Origin: Alcaligenes faecalis
Lineage (GTDB): Bacteria > Pseudomonadota > Gammaproteobacteria > Burkholderiales > Burkholderiaceae_B
Direction of reading: 5' to 3'
DNA length: 64,000 nucleotides
Assembly (NCBI RefSeq): GCF_009497775.1
Contig: NZ_CP031012.1
Span: 682,001-746,000, forward strand
Positions 18,000-25,862 of the stretch are shown here, one piece after another. The notes under the pieces were generated by a model that saw only the letters and a program-made list of their open reading frames with translations, searched no databases and was not told the origin of the DNA. The stretch's first letter is position 1; each line of letters starts with the position of its first letter. A program made the translations under genes and the position numbers.

Positions 18000-18696
18000 A
18001 ACGACTCAATTACAAAGCGGCTATGGCGCCAGCCAGGTGCTGTTCGGGGTAGACCTGTCCATTCGTAGCGGACAGGTCGTGACTGTGCTGGGCCGTAATG
18101 GCATGGGCAAGACCACCTTGCTGAAAACCATTCTGGGCCAGTTGCCGGTGCGCGGCGGCGATGTGAAGTTCGACGGCCAGTCCATTGCGGGCTGGAACCC
18201 GGACCGTATCGCCCGGGCCGGGATTGCCATTGTGCCCGAAGGGCGTCAGTGCTTTCCCAACCTGACCGTGGCCGAGCACTTGACGGCTTTTGCCTGCAAT
18301 CGCAACCCCAAAGCCAACAAGACCTGGACGCCCGAGCGTGTCTATGACTTTTTCCCGCGCTTGCGCGAGCGTGCGTCCAATATGGGCAACCAGCTCTCGG
18401 GCGGCGAACAGCAAATGCTGGCCATTGGCCGTGCGCTGGTCACCAATCCCAAGCTGCTGATTCTGGACGAAGCTTCCGAGGGCCTGGCGCCCAAGGTGCG
18501 TGAAGAAATCTGGAACTGTCTGGCCGTCTTGCGTGAAGAAGGGCAGACCATCTTGCTGATCGACAAATATGTCGAGCGTCTGATGGCCTTGTCGGATCAC
18601 CACATTATTCTGGAACGTGGCAAATTGGTCTGGCAGGGGAACTCCGAAGCATTGGGAGCGGACCGCACCTTGTGGACGCGCTATTTGGGCGTGTAA
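17992..18696 (+). CDS. livF: Branched-chain amino-acid-type ABC transporter ATPase LivF
   Basis: A 234-residue ABC ATPase: Walker A LGRNGMGKTT, signature LSGGEQQM and Walker B LLILDEASEGLAP. The Pro after DE is Ala, as in many LivF proteins. ATG 17992 lies within the end of livG, with GGTGGAAAG before it; an upstream in-frame ATG lies inside livG and is rejected. Confidence 0.92.
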   Translation: MLETTQLQSGYGASQVLFGVDLSIRSGQVVTVLGRNGMGKTTLLKTILGQLPVRGGDVKFDGQSIAGWNPDRIARAGIAIVPEGRQCFPNLTVAEHLTAFACNRNPKANKTWTPERVYDFFPRLRERASNMGNQLSGGEQQMLAIGRALVTNPKLLILDEASEGLAPKVREEIWNCLAVLREEGQTILLIDKYVERLMALSDHHIILERGKLVWQGNSEALGADRTLWTRYLGV

Positions 18697-18722
18697 AAAA
18701 CACAAACTGCAACAATCCCGAG

Positions 18723-18755
18723 ATGCCGCCTGCTTGATCGCAGGCGGCATTTTTT
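18723..18755 (+). terminator. Rho-independent terminator of the liv operon
   Basis: An 11-bp perfect stem (atgccgcctgc / gcaggcggcat), 6-nt loop and T5 tract, 26 bp past the livF stop. Confidence 0.88.
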
Positions 18756-18847
18756 ATGCCTTTCGTCAAGGCGCTATAGAGGATTGTTGCGGCGTAGTTG
18801 CACTTTCGTTTGAAAGTTCCCTAAGGGTCTTAGGAAAGATTCTTTCC

Positions 18848-18861
18848 TTGCGATGTATCAA
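18848..18861 (+). promoter_or_regulatory. Possible FNR/Anr box upstream of the cytochrome c peroxidase gene
   Basis: TTGCG-ATGT-ATCAA matches the FNR consensus TTGAT-N4-ATCAA at 8 of 10 positions with exact spacing. It is 110 bp before the ccp start. Related peroxidases are induced at low oxygen by FNR/Anr. The site is seen; control is inference. Confidence 0.45.
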
Positions 18862-18970
18862 TGTGTAATGAAATGGCATTCCTTACGATGTCCATAAGGC
18901 CAGCAGGGTTATGGGTCCTACCCGGACCTCTTACTGGCAGGAAGCTCTGTCATCCCATAAGGAAGTTGTT

Positions 18971-19972
18971 ATGAAATTACGCCTGTTCACTCTCTCTGCT
19001 CTGGCCGCCGGTCTACTGCTCGGCAGCGCCGCGCAAGCCCAGGAAAATGAGCCTGTACAGCCGATTCCCGCCGCAGTTGTCACTGATCCGGCACGCGTTG
19101 AATTGGGCAAGAAGCTGTGGTTTGAACCCCGCTTGTCCCGCTCGGGCTTTATCTCCTGTAACTCCTGTCATAACCTGAGCATGGGCGGCACGGACAATAT
19201 CCGTACCTCCATCGGTGACCGCTGGCAGGAAGGCCCCATCAACTCGCCTACGGTTCTGAACTCCAGCCTGAACTTGGCCCAGTTCTGGGACGGCCGTGCC
19301 AGTGACCTGAAAGAACAGGCTGGTGGCCCGATTGCCAACCCCAAGGAAATGGCGTTCACGCACGAACTGGCCATGGAGTTCCTGAGCTCCATCCCCGAGT
19401 ACAAGACCGAGTTCAAGCAAGTCTTTGGCAAGGCCGACTTTGGTATTGATGAAGTCACCTCCGCCATTGCCGCTTTTGAAGAAACCCTGGTGACGCCTGA
19501 TTCGCGCTTTGACCTTTGGTTGAAGGGCGACAAGAAAGCCATTACCGATCAGGAACTGGCTGGCTATCAACTGTTCAAGGGGAGTGGTTGCGTGGCTTGC
19601 CACAACGGTCCTAACCTGGGCGGTACATCCTTCCAGAAAATGGGTCTGATCGAGCCCTACCAAACCACCAACCCGGCCGAAGGCCGTGCGGCTGTGACGG
19701 GTAAAGATGCCGACCGTTTCAACTTCAAGGTTCCTACCTTGCGTAACGTCGAGCTGACCTACCCCTACTTCCACGACGGTGCAGTCAATACCTTGACCGA
19801 AGCCGTGGATACAATGGGTCGTCTGCAGTTGGGTCGCAGTTTCTCTGCAGAGGAAAATGCCCAGATCGTCGCGTTCCTGAAAACGCTGACGGGCAAACAG
19901 CCTGAAATCATGCTGCCAATCCTGCCACCTTCGCGTGACAACACACCACGTCCGGTGCCATTTGGTTCTTGA
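18971..19972 (+). CDS. ccp: Di-haem cytochrome c peroxidase (CcpA/MauG family)
   Basis: A 333-residue periplasmic protein that reduces H2O2 to water with electrons from cytochrome c. Signal peptide about 1-23 (GSAAQAQ-EN). Two haem attachment motifs: CNSCH (about 60) and CVACH (about 208), with conserved LWFEPRLSRSG and the PTLRNVELTYPYFHDG segment (about 256). Haem attachment needs the Ccm machinery encoded at 3.6-10.8 kb. ATG 18971 follows AAGGAAG; the longer frame from 18911 lacks a signal-peptide start. Monocistronic. Confidence 0.93.
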   Translation: MKLRLFTLSALAAGLLLGSAAQAQENEPVQPIPAAVVTDPARVELGKKLWFEPRLSRSGFISCNSCHNLSMGGTDNIRTSIGDRWQEGPINSPTVLNSSLNLAQFWDGRASDLKEQAGGPIANPKEMAFTHELAMEFLSSIPEYKTEFKQVFGKADFGIDEVTSAIAAFEETLVTPDSRFDLWLKGDKKAITDQELAGYQLFKGSGCVACHNGPNLGGTSFQKMGLIEPYQTTNPAEGRAAVTGKDADRFNFKVPTLRNVELTYPYFHDGAVNTLTEAVDTMGRLQLGRSFSAEENAQIVAFLKTLTGKQPEIMLPILPPSRDNTPRPVPFGS

Positions 19973-20020
19973 TAGCAGACTGTTCAGGCGGCTTTTCATG
20001 AGCTAGGCCGCCTTGAAGTG

Positions 20021-20059
20021 ACCCAGGTCCTGGATTTTATTTTCCAGGCCTGGGTTTTT
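20021..20059 (+). terminator. Terminator-like hairpin after ccp
   Basis: Stem acccaggtcctgg / ccaggcctgggt (one bulge) followed by T5. A second stem, aggcggc / gccgcct, precedes it at 19985-20012. Confidence 0.7.
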
Positions 20060-20149
20060 GTATTTGGCTTTGGATTCATGGCCTTGCTCTGTTTTCAGGA
20101 CACGAATCCCCTGCTGCTATTGTTGATGCTCGATCAGGCGGGCTAAAAA

Positions 20150-20172
20150 AATAGTACCATTTAGATACTATT
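20150..20172. promoter_or_regulatory. Inverted repeat just upstream of serA
   Basis: Perfect 7-bp arms AATAGTA and TACTATT, 9-nt spacer, ending 18 bp before the chosen serA start. The AT-rich arms and closeness to the start suggest an operator. No regulator gene is adjacent to serA, so the binding protein is unknown. Confidence 0.4.
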
Positions 20173-20190
20173 TCAATGACTGGAACCATC

Positions 20191-21399
20191 ATGAGTCGCA
20201 TTGTCCTGTTTGAGAACATTCATCCTAGCGCCCGTGAAGTTTTTGAGGCTGCTGGTTTGACCGATATTCAGACCTACAAGGGAGCCTTGTCGGGTCAGGA
20301 GCTGCTGGACGCTGTCAAAGGCGCCGAAGTTGTCGGAATTCGTTCCCGTACCCAGTTTGACAGCCGGGTGCTGGAGCACGCAGACCAGCTCAAAGTGCTG
20401 GGATGTTTTTGTATTGGTACCAACCAGGTGGATCTGGACCAGGCCCAGAACCACGGTGTGCCGGTCTTTAATGCGCCGTTCTCCAACACCCGCTCCGTTG
20501 CCGAGCTGGTGCTGGGCGAGGCCATCTTGTTGCTACGTCGTATCCCCGAGAAGAACCTGCGTGTCCACCAGGGCTTCTGGGACAAGAGTGCCGATGGCGC
20601 TTTCGAGATCCGTGGCAAGACTTTGGGCGTGATTGGTTACGGCAATATTGGTTCTCAAGTCGGTACCCTGGCTGAAGCGCTGGGTATGCGCGTGCTCTAC
20701 CATGATGTGGAATCCAAACTGCCGCTGAGCAATGCCCGTGTCTATGGCAGCCTGAAGCAGATGCTGGCCGAGTCCGATGTGGTCACCTTGCACGTTCCAG
20801 GCGGGCAGGGCACACAGAACATCATGAACGCCGAGACGATTGCGGCCATGAAGCCAGGTTCCATCCTGATCAACGCTTCGCGCGGCACGGTGGTGGATAT
20901 TGATGCCTTGCATCAGGCTTTGGTTAGCGGACATCTGGCTGGTGCTGCGCTGGACGTGTTCCCCACTGAACCGAAAAGCGTGGACGAACCCTTGAAGAGC
21001 CCGCTGATCGGCATGCCTAATGTGATCCTGACGCCGCACATTGGTGGTAGCACTCAGGAATCGCAAGAGAATATTGGCCGTGAAGTGGCCGAGAAGATGG
21101 TCAGCTACCTGCGTAGCGGGGCTACCAAGGGCGCGGTGAACTTCCCTGAAGTGTCTTACTACGACATCCAGGGTGCCGTGCGCTTGCTGCATGTCCATCG
21201 CAACGTTCCTGGCGCGATGGGTGGCCTGAACAATATTCTGGCTCAGCACGGCATCAATATCACTCGCCAGCAGCTGCAAACGCAGGGCGAGCTGGGTTAT
21301 GCCATGACGGACCTGGATCGTATTCCTGAGCAGGGCTTGCTGGACGCCGTGCGCGCCCATCCTGGCACTGTACGTAGCGATCTGATTTTCCCGGCTTAA
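20191..21399 (+). CDS. serA: D-3-phosphoglycerate dehydrogenase
   Basis: A 402-residue enzyme for the first step of serine synthesis (3-phosphoglycerate to 3-phosphohydroxypyruvate, NAD-linked). The N-terminal substrate domain includes GCFCIGTNQVDL, the Rossmann motif is GVIGYGNIGSQ (about 149-159), the catalytic Arg lies in NASRGTVVDI, the Glu further on and the His in LTPHIGGST. A C-terminal ACT domain (about 330-402) indicates serine feedback control, as in E. coli SerA. ATG 20191 gives the family N-terminus; another ATG at 20176 adds five residues. Confidence 0.93.
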   Translation: MSRIVLFENIHPSAREVFEAAGLTDIQTYKGALSGQELLDAVKGAEVVGIRSRTQFDSRVLEHADQLKVLGCFCIGTNQVDLDQAQNHGVPVFNAPFSNTRSVAELVLGEAILLLRRIPEKNLRVHQGFWDKSADGAFEIRGKTLGVIGYGNIGSQVGTLAEALGMRVLYHDVESKLPLSNARVYGSLKQMLAESDVVTLHVPGGQGTQNIMNAETIAAMKPGSILINASRGTVVDIDALHQALVSGHLAGAALDVFPTEPKSVDEPLKSPLIGMPNVILTPHIGGSTQESQENIGREVAEKMVSYLRSGATKGAVNFPEVSYYDIQGAVRLLHVHRNVPGAMGGLNNILAQHGINITRQQLQTQGELGYAMTDLDRIPEQGLLDAVRAHPGTVRSDLIFPA

Positions 21400-21423
21400 A
21401 AGCCTTAGTCAGACCGTCAGTAG

Positions 21424-21457
21424 AACGGCCCCGGATTCAAAAGAATCCGGGGCCGTT
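21424..21457. terminator. Perfect hairpin between convergent serA and nsrR
   Basis: A 15-bp perfect stem (aacggccccggattc / gaatccggggccgtt) with an AAAA loop, 24 bp after the serA stop. No T-run follows on either strand, so it is an atypical terminator. Its right arm runs into a tandem repeat. Confidence 0.6.
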
Positions 21458-21524
21458 CGCTATCCGTCCGTTCGCTATCCGTCCGTTCGCTATCCGTCCG
21501 TTCGCTATCCGTCCGTTCGCTATC
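21453..21524. repeat. 15-bp tandem repeat (4.8 copies)
   Basis: Four exact copies of ccgttcgctatccgt and a 12-bp partial fifth. The first copy begins inside the right arm of the serA hairpin; the last ends on the nsrR stop codon. It fills the whole gap between the two convergent genes. Confidence 0.95.
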
Positions 21525-21975
21525 AGGCCGAGTGCATGGATTTGGTGGGCCAGGCAATCGTCTGTTCCGGGCTGCTGCCGGGAACGATAATGTCGCGCAA
21601 GGTGTAGTTATCCAGGTAACTCAGGAACTGGACCAGTGCTTGTTTAAGGATATTGCTCAGATTGCAGCGACCACTCAGGATGCAGTGGGTGCCGCTGCCC
21701 AGGCACTCCACCACGGCCAGATCGGTTTCGGTATAGCGCACCAGCTCGCCCAGGTTGATGTCTTCGGGCGCACGCGCCAGCCGCATCCCGCCGTTTTTCC
21801 CGCGCTGCGTCTGAATCCACCCGCCCTTGGCGAGCAGGTGGGTGACTTTCATCAGGTGGGCTTGGGAAATCTGGTGATACTGGGCAATTTCCGCGATGGT
21901 ACAGAGCCTGTCTTCGTTCTGGCCCAGATACATCAATTGACGCAGGGCGTAGTCGGTAAGGTTGGTCAGGCGCAT
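21523..21975 (-). CDS. nsrR: Rrf2-family nitric-oxide-sensing repressor NsrR
   Basis: A 150-residue Rrf2-family regulator: winged helix at about 1-60 (LTDYALRQLMYLG; ISQAHLMKVTHLLAK) and three cysteines at 91, 98 and 104 (C-x6-C-x5-C) to hold an Fe-S cluster. The spacing and the truncated haemoglobin gene just before it fit NsrR, which derepresses NO-detoxifying genes, better than IscR. It starts 2 bp after the haemoglobin stop, so the pair is an operon, probably autoregulated through the palindrome at 22398. Confidence 0.87.
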   Translation of the reverse strand: MRLTNLTDYALRQLMYLGQNEDRLCTIAEIAQYHQISQAHLMKVTHLLAKGGWIQTQRGKNGGMRLARAPEDINLGELVRYTETDLAVVECLGSGTHCILSGRCNLSNILKQALVQFLSYLDNYTLRDIIVPGSSPEQTIAWPTKSMHSA

Positions 21976-21977
21976 GA

Positions 21978-22382
21978 TCAGGGCAGTTGCAGCTCGCTGG
22001 CCACTGTAGTGGGGTTGTGCTGGAACTGGTAGCCAAACCAGAAGCTGCGGGCGATGCGCTGGGCGTATTCCAGCGCCAGCTCGGCCATGGCCTGGTTTTC
22101 ACGCTCCTGACAGGTTTCCTTGAACAGACGCAGCCATTGTTCAAAGTGGCTGGCCTGAATATGTTTGAGAGACAAGTGCTTGGCCATGGGGTTGCCATTG
22201 AAGCCATCGGTCTTGAGCAGCAGGGACGACCAGAATTCTTCCATTACGCCCAAATGCGTATCCCAATCCTTGATGCGCTCGGAGAAAATGGGGCCAAGGA
22301 CGTCGTCCATGCGGATGCGATCGTAGAAGTCCCAGACCAGGTCATGAATTTCTTGGCGGGTACACAAAGGGTTGAGAGCCAT
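21978..22382 (-). CDS. Group III truncated haemoglobin
   Basis: A 134-residue globin of the trHb3 (Campylobacter Ctb) class. The N-terminal IHDLVWDFYDRIRMDDVLGP, the FWSSLLL helix and SHFEQWLRLF, in which His79 is the likely proximal haem ligand, are all typical. Members protect against nitric oxide or help oxygen handling. Co-transcribed with nsrR, so a role in NO stress is well supported by context. Confidence 0.9.
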   Translation of the reverse strand: MALNPLCTRQEIHDLVWDFYDRIRMDDVLGPIFSERIKDWDTHLGVMEEFWSSLLLKTDGFNGNPMAKHLSLKHIQASHFEQWLRLFKETCQERENQAMAELALEYAQRIARSFWFGYQFQHNPTTVASELQLP

Positions 22383-22725
22383 AATATTTTGAATTTAAAG
22401 ATATATATTTTATCTATCTTATTGGCATGGCTCACCGGGGTCAAGCCGGAAAGAAAATGCTTGGCTGCGGGACATTTTCACGCCTGATTTCACGCTGATT
22501 CAACGCTCGTTTTTCTACACTGATTTCACGTTTCAGCGTATAGATGTTGCGTTTGCGGTGTTTGGCCAGCTTGGCCGGCTTGTAAGGGCTGCACAAGTCT
22601 TGAACGGTATTCTTTATGAAAGACAAGTATCACTGAAGGTAAATTGCACTAGGCGGTCTGGCGGGCTACGATTACTTTTTGTTGGCTAGACCTTGGTTTT
22701 GTTACAGCATGGTGCTCAAGGAATA
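22383..22725. other. Intergenic region between trHb3 and the lgm-like genes
   Basis: 343 bp that hold the NsrR-like box near the haemoglobin start and the promoter of the downstream glycosyltransferase. The phrase ctgatttcacg occurs twice (near 22481 and 22520). A 61-codon TTG-started frame on the minus strand has no ribosome site and is not called. Confidence 0.6.
22398..22420. promoter_or_regulatory. NsrR-like operator upstream of trHb3-nsrR
   Basis: The 23-bp element runs AAGATATATAT-T-TTATCTATCTT. It keeps the AAGAT...ATCTT ends and 11-1-11 layout of the NsrR consensus (AAGATGYATTT half-sites); I count 8 and 7 matches of 11 in the two halves. It ends 16 bp before the haemoglobin start codon, where a repressor would block transcription. 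Confidence 0.6.
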
Positions 22726-23742
22726 ATGATTACAAAACGACAGGCCCAGACGCTGTCTTGCGTCATCCCTGGTTTGAACGAGGCAGAAAACCTGCCCGCA
22801 TTGTTGCCGGTTCTGGTGGCAAAGTTGCGCGAACTGGTCCCGGATTTTGAAATCATTTTCGTTGACGATGGCAGTACCGACGCAACGCCTTTGGTTATTG
22901 AGCAATTGCGTCAAACCTACCCTCAATTGGTTTATCTGCAGTTATCGCGCAACTTTGGCAAAGAAGCGGCCTTGACGGCAGGGTTGGAAGCCAGTCGCGG
23001 GCAGGTGGTCGTGTGCATGGATGCGGATTTGCAGCATCCCCCTGCCTTGATCGAAGCCATGTTGGAGCGCTGGTCCAGTGGCCTGGAAATGGTTTATGCC
23101 GTACGGGAAACCCGCGACGACGAAACCTGGATGAAGCGGGCAGGCACCAGTTTGTTTTACAAACTGATGCGTACGTCCAACGGTTTGCGTGTGCCGCGTG
23201 ATGCAGGCGATTTTCGCTTGATGGATCGCTGTGTGGTCGATGCCTTGATGGCCTTGCCCGAGCGCAGCCGCTTCATGAAAGGCTTGTTTGCCTGGGTGGG
23301 TTTTCCGTCCGAGCCCATTTACTACTCGCCTGCCGAGCGTCTGCATGGGGTCAGCCGGTTTCGCCCCGCCAAATTGCTGCGCTTTGCGGTGGATGGCCTG
23401 ACGGCATTCACCACCTGGCCGCTGCGTTTGTTGAGCCTGTTGGGCGCAGTGCTGGCCATGTTGTCTTTCAGCTACGGCTTGTTCATTATTTTCAAGCACT
23501 TGCTGTATGGCGATGCCGTTCGCGGCTGGGCAACCCTGATTACAGTGGTATTGTTTTTTGCGGGTGTGAATATGCTCTCGCTGGGTGTGGTGGGCGAGTA
23601 TGTCGCCAGCATCTTTGCCGAGGTCAAACACCGGCCTTTGTATCTGGTGCACCGTCGCCGGGGGCAGGGCCTGGCTCAGGATCCTCCGGATCAGAAGCCG
23701 TTAGTCACCCCACATCAGGACCCGCAGCAAGACCGAAGGTAA
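22726..23742 (+). CDS. Family 2 glycosyltransferase, LgmA/ArnC-like polyprenyl-phosphate sugar transferase
   Basis: A 338-residue enzyme: GT-A domain at about 10-220 with FVDDGSTD and the DADLQHPP metal motif, then two membrane helices (about 228-300). This is the layout of ArnC/GtrB/DPM1 proteins, which load a sugar onto undecaprenyl phosphate. Start ATG 22726 follows AAGGAA. Upstream of an ArnT-like transferase and near GtrA-like and YdjC-like genes. From memory this set equals Bordetella lgmA-D, where LgmA would load GlcNAc; that role is inferred. The C-terminal tail is Gln/Asp/Pro-rich. Confidence 0.85.
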   Translation: MITKRQAQTLSCVIPGLNEAENLPALLPVLVAKLRELVPDFEIIFVDDGSTDATPLVIEQLRQTYPQLVYLQLSRNFGKEAALTAGLEASRGQVVVCMDADLQHPPALIEAMLERWSSGLEMVYAVRETRDDETWMKRAGTSLFYKLMRTSNGLRVPRDAGDFRLMDRCVVDALMALPERSRFMKGLFAWVGFPSEPIYYSPAERLHGVSRFRPAKLLRFAVDGLTAFTTWPLRLLSLLGAVLAMLSFSYGLFIIFKHLLYGDAVRGWATLITVVLFFAGVNMLSLGVVGEYVASIFAEVKHRPLYLVHRRRGQGLAQDPPDQKPLVTPHQDPQQDRR

Positions 23743-23860
23743 TCCAGGCCGTTTAATTGGCGGATTGTTCTCAACTGTAATTGAACGCTACATCGATATT
23801 CTGAATCGCTTCGACAGCTACGCAGGTAGCTGCCTACCCCTTTTGGTTTGGCTTTGAACG

Positions 23861-25531
23861 ATGAGTATCGATAACTCCTTTTCCTCTTCTGGTGCAACAC
23901 TGCCGCTTGGACAAGCGCGTGGACCGGCCTATTGGCTGCGTCGCGGCGTCCAGCGCCTGGGTACGCTCTCCAGCCTGTCCGTGGGGCTGCTGGCGCTGCT
24001 GTGGTTCGCGCTGACACTGGGGGCTTACCCCCTGCTGATTCCGGATGAAGGGCGCTATGTCGGCGTGGCCCTGTCCATGTTGGAATCGGGTGATTATCTG
24101 GTGCCGCGTCTGGACGGCCTGCCATTTTTCCATAAGCCCCCTTTGCATTACTGGCTCACAGCCTTGAGCCTCAAAGTGCTGGGCGTGAATTTTGTGGGTG
24201 CGCGTCTGGTACCTGCCTTGATGGCGGCTTTGTTGATTGCCGGTATGCACGCGTTCTTGAAGCGCCATGCCAGCCAGCAACATGCGGGCTGGACGGCGCT
24301 GATTCTGATCAGCAGCCCCTTGCTGTTCGGTGCTTCCCATTACGCCAATCTGGACATGACGGTTGCCGCCCTGATCAGCAGCTGTGCGCTGTTGGGCGGC
24401 CATGCTGCCTTGCAGATGGAGCAGGGGCGTCCCTATCGTTGGGCCTTGATGGGGCTGTATGCCACCGCAGGCCTGGCTTTCCTGGCAAAAGGCTTGATCG
24501 GGATTTTGATCCCCGGCGGCATTCTGGTGTTCTGGCTGCTGGGCCGAGGACAGTGGCGTACTTTGCTACGTCTGTTTTCTTTGACCGGTCTGGGAGTCTT
24601 GTTGCTGGTCGCCACGCCCTGGATGTGGGCCATGCAGGCCCGCTACCCCGGCTTTTTTGACTATTACATTGTCTACCAGCACTTCCAGCGTTTTCTGGAA
24701 ACGGGCTTCAATAACCCTCAACCTTTCTGGTTCTACTTTGCCCTGATGCCCGTCGCCACCCTGGGCTGGACGCCATTCCTGTTCAGACGCCTTCGTGGTT
24801 CGGCCAGTACGCCTGATGGTCTGGGGGCGGTGCGGGGTTTGATGTTGTCGGCTTTGTTGACCGTGCTGGTTTTCTTTTCCATTCCTACGTCCAAGCTGGT
24901 GGGCTATGTCTTGCCTGCGATTGGCCCTTGGGCGTTCTTCCTGGCCGATGCGGTGATTCGCCGCAGCCAGCGGGATGGGGAGGCCAAGGTAGAGCGCTTG
25001 GCGGTCTGGAGCCTGGGTGTCTGCGTAGCGATTTGCGCGATTGCTGTGGTGACGATGATGCTGCGCCCACAGGTCAACAGCCAGGCCCTGGGCCGTGTGC
25101 TGGCCAGTGAGTATCAAAAGGGCGACCGGGTCGTCTTTCTGAATAACTACCGCTACGACCTGGGCTTTTATGTTCCGGGCCTGCAGAACATCAGCGTCAT
25201 GGGACGCTGGGATGATCCGGAAATCATGCGCACCGATAGCTGGCGCAAAGAGTTGCTGGAAGCGGCCCACTTTGAGCCGCAGCGTGGTGCGATGACCTTG
25301 ATAGACCGGGAAACCCTGCGTCAGCAGCTATGTCGGGACAGCAAGGCCGTGTTCTGGCTGATTGGCTCGCCAGATGCGGTGCGTCAAAGCCAGGTGCTCA
25401 ACCATGCCCAGCGCCTGTACGAAGATCAACGCATCGCCCTGTGGCGCTTTGATCACGACGAGTACGAGCTTATGTGCGGCGGAACGCCCAAAGCCGCCCA
25501 GCCAGAAACGTCAGCACAGCCAAACCGATAA
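23861..25531 (+). CDS. ArnT-like lipid A glycosyltransferase (family 39/83), LgmB-like
   Basis: A 556-residue, roughly 12-span GT-C enzyme. The first periplasmic loop carries YPLLIPDEGRYVGVALSMLE (about 51-70), the Asp-Glu motif of ArnT/PMT transferases, then PFFHKPPLHYW. ArnT moves an amino sugar from undecaprenyl phosphate to lipid A phosphates and gives resistance to cationic peptides. With the neighbouring genes it fits Bordetella LgmB, which attaches glucosamine. Its last 62 bp overlap, tail to tail, the opposite-strand GtrA-like gene. A short N-terminal polar stretch (about 1-30) precedes the first helix. Confidence 0.87.
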   Translation: MSIDNSFSSSGATLPLGQARGPAYWLRRGVQRLGTLSSLSVGLLALLWFALTLGAYPLLIPDEGRYVGVALSMLESGDYLVPRLDGLPFFHKPPLHYWLTALSLKVLGVNFVGARLVPALMAALLIAGMHAFLKRHASQQHAGWTALILISSPLLFGASHYANLDMTVAALISSCALLGGHAALQMEQGRPYRWALMGLYATAGLAFLAKGLIGILIPGGILVFWLLGRGQWRTLLRLFSLTGLGVLLLVATPWMWAMQARYPGFFDYYIVYQHFQRFLETGFNNPQPFWFYFALMPVATLGWTPFLFRRLRGSASTPDGLGAVRGLMLSALLTVLVFFSIPTSKLVGYVLPAIGPWAFFLADAVIRRSQRDGEAKVERLAVWSLGVCVAICAIAVVTMMLRPQVNSQALGRVLASEYQKGDRVVFLNNYRYDLGFYVPGLQNISVMGRWDDPEIMRTDSWRKELLEAAHFEPQRGAMTLIDRETLRQQLCRDSKAVFWLIGSPDAVRQSQVLNHAQRLYEDQRIALWRFDHDEYELMCGGTPKAAQPETSAQPNR

Positions 25532-25847
25532 GAATCAGGCCCAGCAGCAAGTCGTAGCGCAGGCCGGAGTGATTCAGTAAAAACGCATAGCTGGCTTCGT
25601 TGACCGCGAAGCCAGCGGCTGACACCAGAAAAAAACGTGCCAGAGCCGGTAGAAAACGGGCATTCTGGGAGCGGAATGTCAGCCAGTAGTGGCCGCCAAA
25701 AGAGACCAGAAACGCAATCAGCCAGCCAAAAAGATTGGCCAGCAGCGGAGACAGACTCAGCGTTTGCACCAGGGCGATTACAATGCCCCAGTGCGTGAAG
25801 GCGGCCAGGGTGCCGACCAGAATGAACAGAATGATTTGACGAGACAT
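25470..25847 (-). CDS. GtrA-like four-helix membrane protein (possible lipid-linked sugar flippase)
   Basis: A 125-residue protein with four hydrophobic helices (about 5-25, 33-53, 70-90, 98-118) and the GtrA-family features FxxVGxxA near the start and NFGWLIAFLVSF-like and HYWLTFRS segments. GtrA-type proteins are thought to flip undecaprenyl-phosphate sugars across the inner membrane. It is convergent with the ArnT-like gene (62-bp overlap) and divergent from the deacetylase (15-bp gap). Possibly the LgmD equivalent. Confidence 0.8.
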   Translation of the reverse strand: MSRQIILFILVGTLAAFTHWGIVIALVQTLSLSPLLANLFGWLIAFLVSFGGHYWLTFRSQNARFLPALARFFLVSAAGFAVNEASYAFLLNHSGLRYDLLLGLILIGLAVLTFLAGRLWAFRRT

Positions 25848-25862
25848 AAAGCGGAGCGAGCA

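Noticed and set aside
22441..22626. 61-codon TTG-start frame on the minus strand
   Set aside because: No ribosome site, Lys/Arg-rich random-like composition, no relatives recognised.
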